Source of the DNA: DASUPK01 sp963831605 | GTDB lineage: Bacteria > Actinomycetota > Thermoleophilia > Solirubrobacterales > 70-9 | Direction of reading: 5' to 3' | DNA length: 64,000 nucleotides | Assembly (NCBI GenBank): GCA_963831605.1 | Contig: CAWHQR010000005.1 | Span: forward strand, 62,001-126,000 | Shown: positions 28,601 through 40,293 of the stretch, piece after piece | Layout of the letters: each line of letters opens with the position of its first letter | Position numbering within the stretch: position 1 is the stretch's first letter | Made by a program: the position numbers and the translations under genes | The notes under the pieces: generated by a model | Database searches by the model: none | What the model saw: only the letters and a program-made list of their open reading frames with translations | What the model was told of the DNA's origin: nothing

Positions 28601-30040
28601 GAGACCGACGAGCCGGCCTACACGCAGCCGCTGATGGCGGCCAAGATCAAGGAGCACCCACCGGTCAGCCAGATCTACGCCGAGGAGCTGGTCAAGGAGG
28701 GCATGGTCACGCCCAACGAGGTCGAGGAGCGGAACAACGAGCGCCAGCAGGGGCTCAAGGCGACCCACGACGAGCTCCGCCGCAAGATCGAGTCCGGCGA
28801 CTTCGCAGACCCAACCGCGACGGGCACCGGGGAGCTCGACCGCACCCGCAGCCCCAGCGTCGACACCGCGGTCCCCGAGGAGCGGCTGCGGAAGCTGAAC
28901 GAGGAGCTCCTCCGGGTGCCGGACAGCTTCACCATCCACCGCAAGCTCCGCAAGCCCCTCTCCAAGCGGCTCGATGCGATGAACGACGGCGGGATCGAGT
29001 TCGGCCACGCCGAGGCCCTCGCGTTGGCGTCGATGCTGACGGAGGAGGTCCACGTCCGCTTCACCGGCCAGGACACGGAACGCGGGACGTTCTCCAACCG
29101 CCACCTCGTCCTGCATGACGAGAAGACGGGACTGCGCTACGCCCCGATTCAGAACCTGGCCGAGGCGAACGCGCCGCTCGAGCTCCACAACAGCCCGCTC
29201 TCGGAAACGGCCTGCCTCGGCTTCGAGTACGGCTACTCGGCGGCCTCGCCGGACAGCCTGATCCTCTGGGAGGCCCAGTTCGGTGACTTCGGCAACTCGG
29301 CGCAGGTGATCATCGACAGCTTCATCGTCTCCGCCGAGGCGAAGTGGGGGCAGACCTCACGCCTCACCCTGCTGCTCCCCCACGGCTACGAGGGCGCGGG
29401 CCCCGAGCACTCGAGCGCCCGGATCGAGCGCTTCATCCAGCTCGCGGCAGAGGGCAACATCCGGATCGCCAATCCATCCACCGCCGCGCAGTACTTCCAT
29501 CTGCTGCGCCGCCAGGCCCACATCCAGAAGGCCAGGCCGATGGTGGTCTTCACGCCGAAGGGCCTCCTGCGCCTGCCTCGGGCGACTTCGACGCTCGAGG
29601 ATCTGACCACCGGCTCCTTCGAGTTCGTGCTCGACGACCCTCACGCCGAGGGCCGCAAGGACAAGGTCGAGCGCCTCGTCCTCTGCAGCGGCAAGATCTA
29701 CTACGACATCGACGCCGCCCCCAAGCGTGAGGAGATCGAGAACGTCGCGATCGCCCGAGCCGAGCTCCTCTACCCGTTCGCGAAGGAGCAGCTCACCGAG
29801 CTGATCGCCAGCTACCCCAGCCTGAAGGAGATCGTCTGGGTCCAGGAGGAGCCGCGGAACATGGGCGCCTGGTCGGTGATGCAGCGGCGCATGCCCGAGC
29901 TGCTTCCCGAGGGCGTCGAGCTTGGCTACATCGGCCGGCCGCCGCGCGCGAGCCCCGGCGAGGGGTACGCGGTCGCCCACACCAAGGAGCAGGAGCGGAT
30001 AGTCCTCACGGCCCTGATGGGCCGGGCGGATCCGGCGTAG
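25677..30040 (+). CDS. kgd: Multifunctional 2-oxoglutarate dehydrogenase: two lipoyl domains, E2 and E1 in one chain (one apparent frameshift)
   Basis: Oxidatively decarboxylates 2-oxoglutarate and transfers succinyl to CoA. Order: lipoyl domain 1 (STDKVDAEVPAPASG, Lys in DKVDA, residues ~5-80), Ser/Thr linker, lipoyl domain 2 (26081-26300), peripheral-subunit-binding domain (ATPVARRAAQANGVDL), E2 acyltransferase core ending TYDHRVIQGAESG, then a full E1 with GMAHRGRLAVLAHN, HGDAAFPAQGVVAETLNLQ and GYRRFGHNETDEP. Corrected length is ~1454 aa; classical actinobacterial Kgd is ~1230 aa and lacks lipoyl domains. ATG 25677 follows AAGGGG. The frame shifts near 25988 in the linker between lipoyl domains; one base is probably missing. 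Confidence 0.9.
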
Positions 30041-30360
30041 CTACTCCTCGAGGCCCGCGCCTTCGAGGGCCTCCGCCCGCTCGGAGAACGCTTCCAGGCC
30101 GATCACAAGACCGTCATCACCTTGTCCCCCGCCGGGATGAACTCCAGTCCCTCGAGGTAGACGCCCTCCATCGCGTCGCCGAACGAGTCGAAATAGCGGC
30201 GAACGCCGTCATGGCCACGGTAAGTGTCGGGCTCCGAGGCGAGTGAGGCTGGGGTGATCATCTCGAAGTCCGGGTGCGTGAAGGCGAGCATCTCCTCGAC
30301 CCCCTGCTTCTCGAGGGCTGCGTACGCCCTGCGCATGATTTCCGCGTTCTCCTGGGACAT
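30041..30360 (-). pseudogene. NTF2-like gene, 3' part damaged by deletion
   Basis: From ATG 30360 the product starts MSQENAEIMRRAYAALEKQG and runs through YRGHDGVRRYFDSFGDAME to GDKVMTVL, where TGA at 30103 ends it at 85 residues. Just beyond, in another frame, is the family C-terminus AFSERAEALEGAGLEE with a stop at 30041. The 20-25 residues normally between are missing, so this looks like a deletion plus frameshift rather than a one-base error. GATACT lies 8 nt upstream of the ATG. It ends directly against the 2-oxoglutarate dehydrogenase stop. Confidence 0.75.
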
Positions 30361-30368
30361 CGCCACGC

Positions 30369-30374
30369 AGTATC
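30369..30374 (-). promoter_or_regulatory. Leaderless-type -10 (GATACT)
   Basis: GATACTGCG then ATG 30360 after 8 nt, the same leader as the intact NTF2-like gene (10532-10527) and nearly the same as the frameshifted one (CATACT, 18701-18696). Confidence 0.5.
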
Positions 30375-30508
30375 TCGCGTGGTCGCGGCCGGCCTGTGGG
30401 TGCCGTCCTCGCGGGCGATCGTCCGGAGTTGGGAAGTCCCTCCGGCTATCCCGGAACAACTCACCGAGTAGCTGCTTCTCGGCTGCAGTTCGGGCGGTCA
30501 GGTGTTGA

Positions 30509-30548
30509 GTCCGTCCGGATCGGGAAAGCACTCCGCGTGCGGACGGAC
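30509..30548 (+). repeat. Inverted repeat in the DedA-gene leader
   Basis: GTCCGTCCG and its perfect complement CGGACGGAC enclose 22 nt that themselves contain GCAC...GTGC. The structure ends 15 nt before ATG 30564, so it could control access to the start or bind a regulator. Confidence 0.5.
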
Positions 30549-30563
30549 CCGCTGCAAACTTGC

Positions 30564-31232
30564 ATGAGCTCACCGGCGACGAGGACTCGATACGGGAGCG
30601 CTTCGTACAGTCAGGCCCTGATCTTCGTTCCACTCGCCGTGGCTCACCATCAGATCCATGGGCCATCAATCGGATACGCGGCGATCGCCCTGGCCGCTGC
30701 CATCAGCTGGTTCGGTCTACCGGGGCCCGGGGAGGCCGTGCTGATCGGTGCCGGGGTGCTCGCCGCTCACCACCGGCTCGACATCGCAATGGTCATCGCG
30801 CTGGCAATGGCCGGTGCCATCGCAGGCGGCGTCGCTGGTTGGCTCGTCGGGAGGAAGGCCACCCGCCCCCTGCTCACCGCGCGGGGGCCCCTGCGAAGGA
30901 CCCGCCGGGCGCTCATCGCCAGGGGCGAGCGTTTCTTCGAGCGTCATGGCCCGCTCGGGGTCTTCGCGGCCCCGTCCTGGGCTGCCGGCGTCCACAACAT
31001 GAGAGCGTCGCGGTTCCTTCCCCTCAACGCGATCGCTGCGATCGGCTGGGCGGCTGCCTATGGCGGCGCAGCGTTCCTGCTGGGTCCCGACATCGCCAAC
31101 GCCCTCGGCGACTTCGGCGCGGTGCTCCCCGTGATCGCCCTGGCGCTGCTGTTCGGCTTCCTACTGGTTCGCCGGTGGAGGCGGTCGCGTCCGCGCTTGC
31201 GGAACCAGAAGATCAGGCTTCGAGAGAGCTAG
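30564..31232 (+). CDS. DedA/VTT-family membrane protein
   Basis: 222 residues from ATG 30564. It has the family pattern ISWFGLPGPGEAVLIGAGVLAA (re-entrant loop region), an amphipathic basic segment (RRTRRALIARGERFFERHG), then F-A-x-P-S-W-A-A-G in place of the usual F-x-R-F-x-P-x-x-R motif, and two further TM helices. The Arg-containing part of the motif is replaced, so it is a divergent member. Family members act in membrane lipid (undecaprenyl phosphate or phospholipid) flipping. Confidence 0.78.
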   Translation: MSSPATRTRYGSASYSQALIFVPLAVAHHQIHGPSIGYAAIALAAAISWFGLPGPGEAVLIGAGVLAAHHRLDIAMVIALAMAGAIAGGVAGWLVGRKATRPLLTARGPLRRTRRALIARGERFFERHGPLGVFAAPSWAAGVHNMRASRFLPLNAIAAIGWAAAYGGAAFLLGPDIANALGDFGAVLPVIALALLFGFLLVRRWRRSRPRLRNQKIRLRES

Positions 31233-31258
31233 TCCGCGAACCAGTGGGCTGCTTCTGG

Positions 31259-31309
31259 CTACTCCGACAGCCCGGCGGCCTCAAAGACCTGCGCACGATG
31301 AGAGAACAT
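31259..31309 (-). pseudogene. 3' remnant of an NTF2-like gene
   Basis: A 16-residue open frame MFSHRAQVFEAAGLSE with stop at 31259 matches the family C-terminus (compare LEAAGLSE at 18287). No upstream part remains. The sequence GGCTGCTTCT directly beyond the stop resembles the repeat beyond the stop at 18287, so gene end and repeat appear to belong together. Confidence 0.45.
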
Positions 31310-31415
31310 CGACGCAGGCAACACCGCCATTGCGGGTGATGAGTTTCCGCGCCGGCCTGAGCGGGCCGTCCGCGCGGGCCATCGCCCCCGCACGAACAGC
31401 CCGCGCTGGCGTCTT

Positions 31416-31568
31416 TCAGACCGGCCCCGTGAGCGCCGCCCGTCTGATCACGGCCACCGAGAGGGAGCGGCCGCAATCGGGACAGGAGCTGAGTCGAGCC
31501 CAGGAGTGATGTTCTGCATCACAGCTCGCGCACCGATACGAGCGCTGCAACCGCACGAGCCTTCTCAT
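31416..31568 (-). CDS. Small zinc-ribbon protein, 50 aa
   Basis: Basic N-terminus MRRLVRLQRS, then YRCASCDAEHHSW and LSSCPDCGRSL, giving a C-x2-C...C-x2-C zinc ribbon, and a short tail VAVIRRAALTGPV. ATG 31568 chosen as it starts the compact domain; GTG two codons earlier is possible. Unknown function; nucleic-acid or protein binding is typical for such ribbons. Confidence 0.55.
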   Translation of the reverse strand: MRRLVRLQRSYRCASCDAEHHSWARLSSCPDCGRSLSVAVIRRAALTGPV

Positions 31569-31706
31569 GCTCACGTTGGAACCTTGATCTCCGTGGAATT
31601 GGTCCATGGCGCGCATCTTGCCTGCCGGCCCTCAACAAAACCATGGACAGCCGGTATGAAGATCGCCCCATGACACTCCGACCGGGTGTCGAGTCCGGAC
31701 AGCCGC

Positions 31707-31712
31707 TACTTT
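31707..31712 (+). promoter_or_regulatory. Leaderless-type -10 (TACTTT)
   Basis: TACTTT followed by 7 nt and ATG 31720, with no ribosome-binding site between. The 150 bp between this and the zinc-ribbon gene hold nothing else I can identify. Confidence 0.4.
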
Positions 31713-31719
31713 CAACCTC

Positions 31720-32112
31720 ATGGCGACGGCCGAGCAGGGAGATGCCTCACCCAGGCCGGTCCCCGGGCGCCTCTTCCACTGGGTCAAGATCGCGTCCTGG
31801 TTCGAGCTCGGCCTGTTCACGGCACTGCTCTTCTTCTGGATCGCGCCCGGCTACCCCTCGGAGACCGCCCTCTTCGGCCTGCTGCACGGAATCGGCTACC
31901 TGGGCCTCTGCGCGCTGATCTTCTGGGCGATCATGCGCCGGGAGGCACCCTGGCCCCTGCTTGCGGCCACCCTCACGCCGCTCGGGCCGGTGGGCGCGGT
32001 GATCGGAATCGAGCTGATTGAGCGTCGCGGATGGGGAATCTCAGAGCCGGAGTTGACACCGCACAACGAAACGGGGAATAATCAAATGAGGCGGGAGGAC
32101 GTATTAACTTGA
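31720..32112 (+). CDS. DUF3817-type integral membrane protein
   Basis: 130 residues with three TM helices (FELGLFTALLFFWIA, ALFGLLHGIGYLGLCALIFWAI, PLLAATLTPLGPVGAVIGIEL). The LLHGIGYLGL segment and overall length match DUF3817 proteins, of unknown function. Start ATG 31720, leaderless-type promoter upstream. Confidence 0.72.
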   Translation: MATAEQGDASPRPVPGRLFHWVKIASWFELGLFTALLFFWIAPGYPSETALFGLLHGIGYLGLCALIFWAIMRREAPWPLLAATLTPLGPVGAVIGIELIERRGWGISEPELTPHNETGNNQMRREDVLT

Positions 32113-32186
32113 CAAACTCGTTCCCGGGCTAGTCCCGCCTCCGGGAACGATCGCGTCGGAAATCCCTCCCTGGCTACCGACGCGCA

Positions 32187-32237
32187 GGCGTGGCGCGGGC
32201 CGTGTGGACCCCCTGCCTCCCGCGGCCCCGCCACGCC
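32187..32237. terminator. Strong GC hairpin after the DUF3817 gene
   Basis: GGCGTGGC..GGGCCG pairs with CGGCCC..GCCACGCC across an 18-21 nt loop, with a one- or two-base bulge. It lies 75 bp after the DUF3817 stop and 97 bp before the ACT gene. There is no T-run, as often in GC-rich actinobacterial terminators. Confidence 0.45.
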
Positions 32238-32333
32238 GCTTCTTCCGTGCCACCAAACGAAATAGGGGAAACGGGGGGCCGGCCATTCGGTTCCCCCCTG
32301 CGCATTCGCGAGTAGGCTGATGCGCACTCGCGC

Positions 32334-32716
32334 ATGGCTGTCGACCTGGTCATCGACATCGAGAACACCCCCGGCGCACTGGCCGAGGTGGCGGCCTCGA
32401 TCAGCGATGCGGGGGTGAACATCGCGGCCGCCACGTGCGTCGGCGCCGGTGAGCGCGCCGAGCTCCACATCCTGGTCCCGCACGCCGAGGCGGTGAAGCA
32501 CGCACTGGCGATCTCCCACGTCGGGGTGACCCGCGAGCGGGAGGTGGTCGTGGTCAACGTCGAGGACCGGCCAGGCGTGTTGGCGGACCTTGCCCGGAAG
32601 GTCGCTCAAGCCGGGGTGAACCTCGACCTCGTCTATATCGCCACTCAGAACCGGCTTGTCTTCGGGGCCGAGGACATCGCCGCTCTACGGGCCGTCCTCG
32701 AGGACGCGAACCAACC

Positions 32717-32720
<4 letters not shown>
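32334..32720 (+). CDS. Tandem ACT-domain protein
   Basis: 128 residues comprising two ACT domains: VDLVIDIENTPGALAEVAAS and VVVVNVEDRPGVLADLARKV, each with the Gly-containing ligand loop. ACT pairs bind amino acids or other small effectors allosterically. Standing alone, it may be a regulatory subunit or sensor. TAGGCT lies 15 nt upstream of ATG 32334. The stop overlaps the convergent aconitase stop by 4 bp. Confidence 0.85.
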
Positions 32721-35525
<2,805 letters not shown>

Positions 35526-35582
35526 AGGGGCAGTATGACCAGTGACGCCCGGCGGCTGACGCCGCCGGGCGGGTCACCGTCG

Positions 35583-37878
35583 CTACTTCTTGTGCTTCTT
35601 CTTGCCCTTCTTGCCCTGCTTGCCGAGCTTCACCTTCGAGGTTTGCACGGTGTTGCCGGCGGCATCGACCGTGGTGATCTCGACCCGCACGGCCTTCCCC
35701 TTCGAGACGGTCTGCTGCCCATGCTTGGTCAGCTTGACGTTGACCGTCGCGCTCTGTCCGCCCCCGATCGTGGCGCTGCCCTTGCCGAGGGAACCGCCCT
35801 TCTTCTTCTTCTTCTTCTTGGCGGAGCTGGCGGTCCCCTTGCCCGAGCCCAGCAGCTTCACCTGGACCTGGCAGGGGTTCGGGCCCGGTGACGAGTCGAC
35901 CGGCACCTTGGCCTTCTTGCCCTTGATCTTGACCTTGCCGCTCCCCAGGGAGGCGCGCAGGTAGGACGCCGAGGAGTACTCCGGCGCGATCGCCATCCCG
36001 CAGGGAAGGGGCAACGCCGGCGCTGCGCCGACCTGGCCACCGGCCGCAGCCCGGATCGTCCGACACGGGCAGCCGCAGGTCGAGGTTCGAGACCGTGATG
36101 TCGCCCTGGCCGTTCGCAGGACGGCCGTAGCTGTTCAGCGACCCGCCGCCGGCATCCTTCGGCAGCAGCTCCAGCTTCGCGACGTGGCCGGGCGCGAAGA
36201 GGTGTCCACTGGGATGCAGCTCGAACACCTGGCGTGAGGTACCGACCTGCGGCCGGTAGAGCTGCCTGGCGACGAGCGTCTCGGTGCCTCTGGGGTCGAC
36301 ATCCAGGAGCCGCGCCGCCATCTCGGAATTGGCCACCGGGTTTGCGATCGTCGCCACGATCGTCGGTGAGCCGAGCAGCGTGTAGCCGCTTCCGGCAGCC
36401 GCGCGGAAGCCGATACGTCGCGACGCCGTTGATGTCACCGCCAGGTGCCGTCTGGCAGGCGTTCCCTCCGCCTCCGTTCTGAACCGGATCGAAGGTGGCG
36501 TCGACGCTGGAGTCCCCGCCGCTCGCCGAGATCGTCTTGCTGCCGCTGTCGAGGAAGCGAACCACCCCGTGCGACAGTCCTGCCCAGCTGCCCGCCTGGT
36601 ACGGGCCGCCGGATGGCGCCGACGACGGACAGGTGAGCGTGTAGGCGGTCGTACCCTGGAACGGCTGCGACCCGGTGCCCTTCACGTAGTAGTCGAGCCA
36701 GGCGTTATCCGCATCTGTGAGCGCGTTGGTCACGTCCGCCTTGTTGAGCGCCCGCATGTGCCCGAAGTCACCGAAGAACAGCGAGATCGGCGCGTCCGGG
36801 TACTGCGAGCGGATCCGGTTGTAGTAGCCGATTGCCTCGTCCGCGGGGAAGAGGTCGTCCGAGAAGCCGTTCGAGATCAGCAGCGGCGCCGGCGGCTCGG
36901 AGTGGTCGATGTAGTAGGCCGAGTGGTGCGCCTTGATCTCGTCGAGAATCGCCTGCGAGGACGGATCGCCGTCGTAGGGCTCCCCCTGCTCGATGCGCGT
37001 CTTCCACGAGGTCACGTTAGCCCCGAAGTCGGTGCACGGTGACGGGTACGGCGCCATGCCGCAATAGAGGCCCGCGCCCAGCGTGACGGTTGCGTACAGA
37101 CCGTTGTTGAACGACTCCTTCTCGATCCCCATCCGGCCGGTGTAGGCCGGGTCGGCGACGTAGTCGAGCTTCTGCCCGTTGGGGGTGAGCGAGTAGGCCA
37201 GGTCGCTCCAAGGGATGTCAGGAGCCGCCGCGGCGATTCGCATCGGAATGCCGTTCACCGGACTCGTCCAGGGCACGAGGCTGCCGTCAGGCATCATCAC
37301 GCGGTCCTTGAGCGCGGCGAGCTGCAGTGACAGGCCGCCGCCATAGGACCCACCGATGGCGCCGACCTGCTGGCCGTTGACCAGACCCTCGTCGGCGAGC
37401 TCGCCGGCGTAGAACTGAGCGTCCCTGATCTCGTAGCGATCGTCCATCAGGTGGATGTAGCCGTTGTCGCACGCCGAGCCACCGGCGCGTCACCGACGCT
37501 GCCGAGCCGCAGGACTGGTGGAAGCCCCGGTCGGTCATGCTGAAGACGGCGTAGCCGCGGCTGGTGAATTGCCTAGCCCATCGGTGCCGCCGGAGGTCCG
37601 AAGCCGATCTTCGAGCCACCGTAGCCGTGGCCGATGATGATCAGCGGGTAGTTGTCGTCCGATCCGCTGGCGGGCGGAAAGGCGACGTTCACGTCGATGG
37701 GAGTGGTGTCCCAGCTCGGTGCGGTGCTGCGAGGAGAGGTGTTGCCGCATTCGCGCACACCATCCCCGGCGACGGTGCAGGTGACGGCACCACCGAAGAC
37801 GTCCGGAATCGCGGCGTGAGCGGCGGGTGCGGCCAGCAGCGACCCGAGAACGACCGACACCAACACGAGCTTTCGCAT
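35583..37878 (-). CDS. Secreted CocE/S15-type X-Pro peptidase-like hydrolase (about four frameshifts as read)
   Basis: Signal peptide (LVLVSVVLGSLLAAPAAHA), alpha/beta-hydrolase start NYPLIIIGHGYGGSKIGFG, SRGYAVFSMTDRGFHQSCG, nucleophile elbow GGSYGGGLSLQLAAL, then PLLISNGFSDDLFPADEAIGY with the acidic residue and FFGDFGHM with the probable His. The C-terminal region is a beta domain ending in a very Lys-rich tail. The pieces lie in shifting frames with breaks near 37595, 37490, 36420 and 36055. Reading through gives ~765 residues. Either a pseudogene or a badly sequenced stretch; the catalytic motifs are all intact. Confidence 0.7.
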
Positions 37879-37958
37879 ATCCCTCTCCTGACTGTTTTTC
37901 CGACGCGTCCCTCGGCGCGCCGCGCGTCTTCTCCTTGACGCGCGGTCAACAGATTACT

Positions 37959-38759
37959 TCAACGCTTGTTCGACTGTCCGGCGGCGAGATCGGAGGCGAT
38001 CCGCTCAGCGCCGCCGCGCCGCTGCATCCGCGCTGCGAGCCCTGGATGGCGGTAGCCGAATTCAGCCGCGAAGCGTTGCCGGCGCGGCGCCACGGTGATC
38101 TCGTTGCGGTTGCGCTCGATCGCCCGCGCGACGGCGTTGGCGACCTTCGCCGGCGTCGTCGTCCCGATCATGGGCGGCGGATCGACCTCGGCATCGGCCC
38201 ACATGCCGGCGCCTCGCACGAACCCCGGGGAGACGATGGAGACGCCGACGCCACTCTCGTGGAGGTCCTCGCGCAGCGCGAAGGAGAATCCCCGGAGGCC
38301 GAACTTGGTCGCACCGTAGAGGGCTGCCCGCGGGGAGCCGACCTTCCCGGACAGCGAAGAGATGAAGACGAGATGGCCCTCGCCCTTCTCCGCCAGCTTC
38401 GGGGCGAGCGCCCGGGCCATCAGGATCGGCGACTCGAGGTTGACTCGGATCGCGCGCTGGACCTCCTCCGAGCTGAAGTCGTCGAGCTTGCCGCTCGCCG
38501 GCAGGGCGGCGTTGGCGACCATGCCGTCCACGTCACCGGCGTCCTCGATCAGCTTCTCTGCCGCGCCGGACTCTGCGAGGTCGGCGACGATCACCTCGTG
38601 TCCCCCGCCGGGGAGCGACCTGGCGAGCTCCCCGAGCTCCTCCCTGCGGCGTGAGCTCAACACCAGGTGCGCCCCGTGTCCCGCGAGCTTCTCGGCAATC
38701 GCCCGGCCGATTCCCCCGGTGGCTCCGCTGAGCAACACCCGCTTCCCCTCGAGATCCAC
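37959..38759 (-). CDS. SDR-family oxidoreductase
   Basis: 266-residue classical SDR: LLSGATGGIGRAIAEKL, NAAL, VFISSLSG with the catalytic Ser, and YGATKFGLRGF with Y-x-x-x-K. The C-terminal ~50 residues are basic and extended (RNRNEITVAPRRQRFAAEFGYRHPGLA), as in SDRs that associate with membranes and act on lipid substrates. Substrate unknown. Divergent from the first NlpC/P60-like gene. Confidence 0.86.
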   Translation of the reverse strand: MDLEGKRVLLSGATGGIGRAIAEKLAGHGAHLVLSSRRREELGELARSLPGGGHEVIVADLAESGAAEKLIEDAGDVDGMVANAALPASGKLDDFSSEEVQRAIRVNLESPILMARALAPKLAEKGEGHLVFISSLSGKVGSPRAALYGATKFGLRGFSFALREDLHESGVGVSIVSPGFVRGAGMWADAEVDPPPMIGTTTPAKVANAVARAIERNRNEITVAPRRQRFAAEFGYRHPGLAARMQRRGGAERIASDLAAGQSNKR

Positions 38760-38849
38760 GCCGTGAAACTACCTGTCCGGATCTATGAGCGCTCGCTCAC
38801 ATTCAGGCCAGGCTCTGCTACGGTCGATTGCAGGGAAAAGGAGGGACCG

Positions 38850-39425
38850 CTGCCTCGCTCGAGTCGCCAAACCCGCAGGCTTGGAATCGCAGGACTTCTG
38901 TTCTGCGCCGCCCTGATCGCCGCCGCTCCGGCGGCCGGACAGACCGATGGAACGACCACGCTCCCGCCGGGCGCGCCCGAGGGGTCGCCGCCCGCCGTCA
39001 CCAGCGGAGCCACGATCCTGCCTGGCGGCAAGGCGAGCATCCCCGCCGGTGCCCCGTCCGCCGTGGTGGGGGCGATCCAGGCGGCCAACCGGATCCACCG
39101 GAGGACCTACATCTGGGGTGGCGGACACCGGAGCTTCAAGGCGAGGGGCTATGACTGCTCGGGGGCCGTCAGCTACGTCCTGCACGCGGCGGGGGTGCTG
39201 AGCTCGCCGCTCGTCTCCGGGCAGCTCGCCTTCTGGGGCATGCCGGGGCCCGGCGCCTGGATCACGGTCTTCGCCAACAGGGTCCACACCTACATGTACA
39301 TCGCCGGGCTGCGCTACGACACCTCTCCCCGCGGCGAGACTGTCGACCAGGGCCGCGGCCCCCGCTGGCGCTACACCCTGCGCACGGGAGCGGGCTTCGC
39401 CGTGCGCCACTACCCCGGCTTGTAG
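38850..39425 (+). CDS. Secreted NlpC/P60-like peptidoglycan hydrolase, paralogue 1
   Basis: 191 residues: signal peptide (LGIAGLLFCAALIAAAPAAG), Pro/Gly/Thr linker, then a compact domain with YIWGGGHRSFKARGYDCSGA, probable nucleophile Cys in YDCSG, and a following His in RVHTYMYIAGLRYDTS. This resembles NlpC/P60 cysteine endopeptidases that cut peptidoglycan stem peptides, though the domain is short. No ATG/GTG/TTG suits the frame; CTG at 38850 lies 5 nt after AAGGAGG and aligns with the starts of paralogues 2 and 3, so I take it as the start. Unlike them it has no riboswitch and ends at a terminator. Confidence 0.78.
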   Translation: MPRSSRQTRRLGIAGLLFCAALIAAAPAAGQTDGTTTLPPGAPEGSPPAVTSGATILPGGKASIPAGAPSAVVGAIQAANRIHRRTYIWGGGHRSFKARGYDCSGAVSYVLHAAGVLSSPLVSGQLAFWGMPGPGAWITVFANRVHTYMYIAGLRYDTSPRGETVDQGRGPRWRYTLRTGAGFAVRHYPGL

Positions 39426-39449
39426 CGCTTCTGCGGAGATTGCGCGCTC

Positions 39450-39475
39450 TCTGTGAGTAGCTGCTCACAGATTTT
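39450..39475 (+). terminator. Rho-independent terminator after paralogue 1
   Basis: TCTGTGAG and CTCACAGA form a perfect 8-bp stem with a 6-nt loop, followed by TTTT. It lies 24 bp after the stop and separates paralogue 1 from the riboswitch-controlled paralogue 2. Confidence 0.75.
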
Positions 39476-39485
39476 CCGACCCTGC

Positions 39486-39491
39486 TAGTCT
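39486..39491 (+). promoter_or_regulatory. -10 element of the first riboswitch transcript
   Basis: TAGTCT about 7-15 nt before the first conserved riboswitch bases; same hexamer as used at leaderless starts elsewhere in the window. Confidence 0.5.
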
Positions 39492-39506
39492 GCCGCGCGA
39501 ACCAAA

Positions 39507-39640
39507 CGCCGAGTCTCGGCCCCGAAAGTGCGGGCCGGGAGCGGGGGAACCAAGCAGTTGGGGCGAATCCACCGGTCAGGTGGAGCCGCAAGCTCCTTTC
39601 GCGGTAGTCCGTCAGCTAACCCCGTAGGCCGACGAAGGAG
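39507..39640 (+). ncRNA. c-di-AMP riboswitch (ydaO-yuaA class), copy 1
   Basis: Conserved blocks GAGCGGGGGAACCAA, TTGGGGCGAATC and CCGTCAGCTAACCCCGTAGG occur in the order and spacing of the ydaO-yuaA motif (Rfam RF00379), followed within 7 nt by the ribosome-binding site AAGGAG of paralogue 2. In actinobacteria this class commonly controls cell-wall hydrolases and switches expression off when c-di-AMP is bound. Boundaries are approximate. Confidence 0.9.
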
Positions 39641-39646
39641 AACGGT

Positions 39647-40216
39647 TTGCGGTCAGAAACTCTCAGCAGAAGCATGAAGGTGGCTTTCGCAGGGCTGCTG
39701 TTGGTCGCGTCGCTCGGCGCCGCGGTGCCGGCCATGGCCCAGACTGGCGGCACGGGCTCACCCGGCAGCGTCACGACGTCCACGGCACCGAGCGGTACCG
39801 CTCAGATCCAATCCGACGGCACGGCCATCGCCCCGGCGAACGCGCCGACGCAGGTGCGCAAGGCAATCGCCGCCGCCAACAAGATTCACAAACGCCCCTA
39901 CATCTGGGGCGGCGGGCACCGAAGCTTCAAGTCCAAGGGCTACGACTGCTCCGGAGCCGTGAGCTACGTGCTGCACGCGGCAGGACTGCTCCGCAGCCCT
40001 GAGGCCTCCGGGCCGCTGATGGCCTGGGGCGTCCCGGGCATCGGTTCCTGGATCACCGTCTACGCCAACCGGACCCACGCCTGGATGACGGTCGCGGGGC
40101 TTCGGTTCGACACCTCGGCAGCGGGCGAGTCCCTGAATCAGGGTTCGGGCCCACGGTGGCGCTTCAACATGCGGGCGGGCACCGGCTACTCGACGCGCTT
40201 CTCCCCAGGCCTCTAG
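39647..40216 (+). CDS. Secreted NlpC/P60-like peptidoglycan hydrolase, paralogue 2
   Basis: 189 residues from TTG 39647, with AAGGAG 6-11 nt upstream. Signal peptide VAFAGLLLVASLGAAVPAMA, short linker, then YIWGGGHRSFKSKGYDCSGA, NRTHAWMTVAGLRFDTSAAG and a closing NQGSGPRWRFNM. Cys in YDCSG is the predicted nucleophile. Expression is probably controlled by the c-di-AMP riboswitch in its leader, linking wall cleavage to turgor signalling. Next gene is a close relative with its own riboswitch. Confidence 0.86.
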   Translation: MRSETLSRSMKVAFAGLLLVASLGAAVPAMAQTGGTGSPGSVTTSTAPSGTAQIQSDGTAIAPANAPTQVRKAIAAANKIHKRPYIWGGGHRSFKSKGYDCSGAVSYVLHAAGLLRSPEASGPLMAWGVPGIGSWITVYANRTHAWMTVAGLRFDTSAAGESLNQGSGPRWRFNMRAGTGYSTRFSPGL

Positions 40217-40262
40217 CCGCCCCCGGGCGGCCTCCTGGAGGCCACCTCTCCTCCCCTAGGTA

Positions 40263-40293
40263 CGCCGCGCCGCCTCTCCCGGGCGGCGCGGCG
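40263..40293 (+). terminator. Strong GC hairpin after paralogue 2
   Basis: A perfect 12-bp stem (CGCCGCGCCGCC and its complement) with a 7-nt loop. Two smaller hairpins (GCCGCC..GGCGGC and GGCCTCC..GGAGGCC) lie between it and the stop codon. Likely termination or mRNA 3'-end stabilisation. Confidence 0.6.

Noticed and set aside
27059..29188. Minus-strand open frame of 709 codons
   Set aside because: Antisense to the E1 part of 2-oxoglutarate dehydrogenase; composition is that of a shadow frame.
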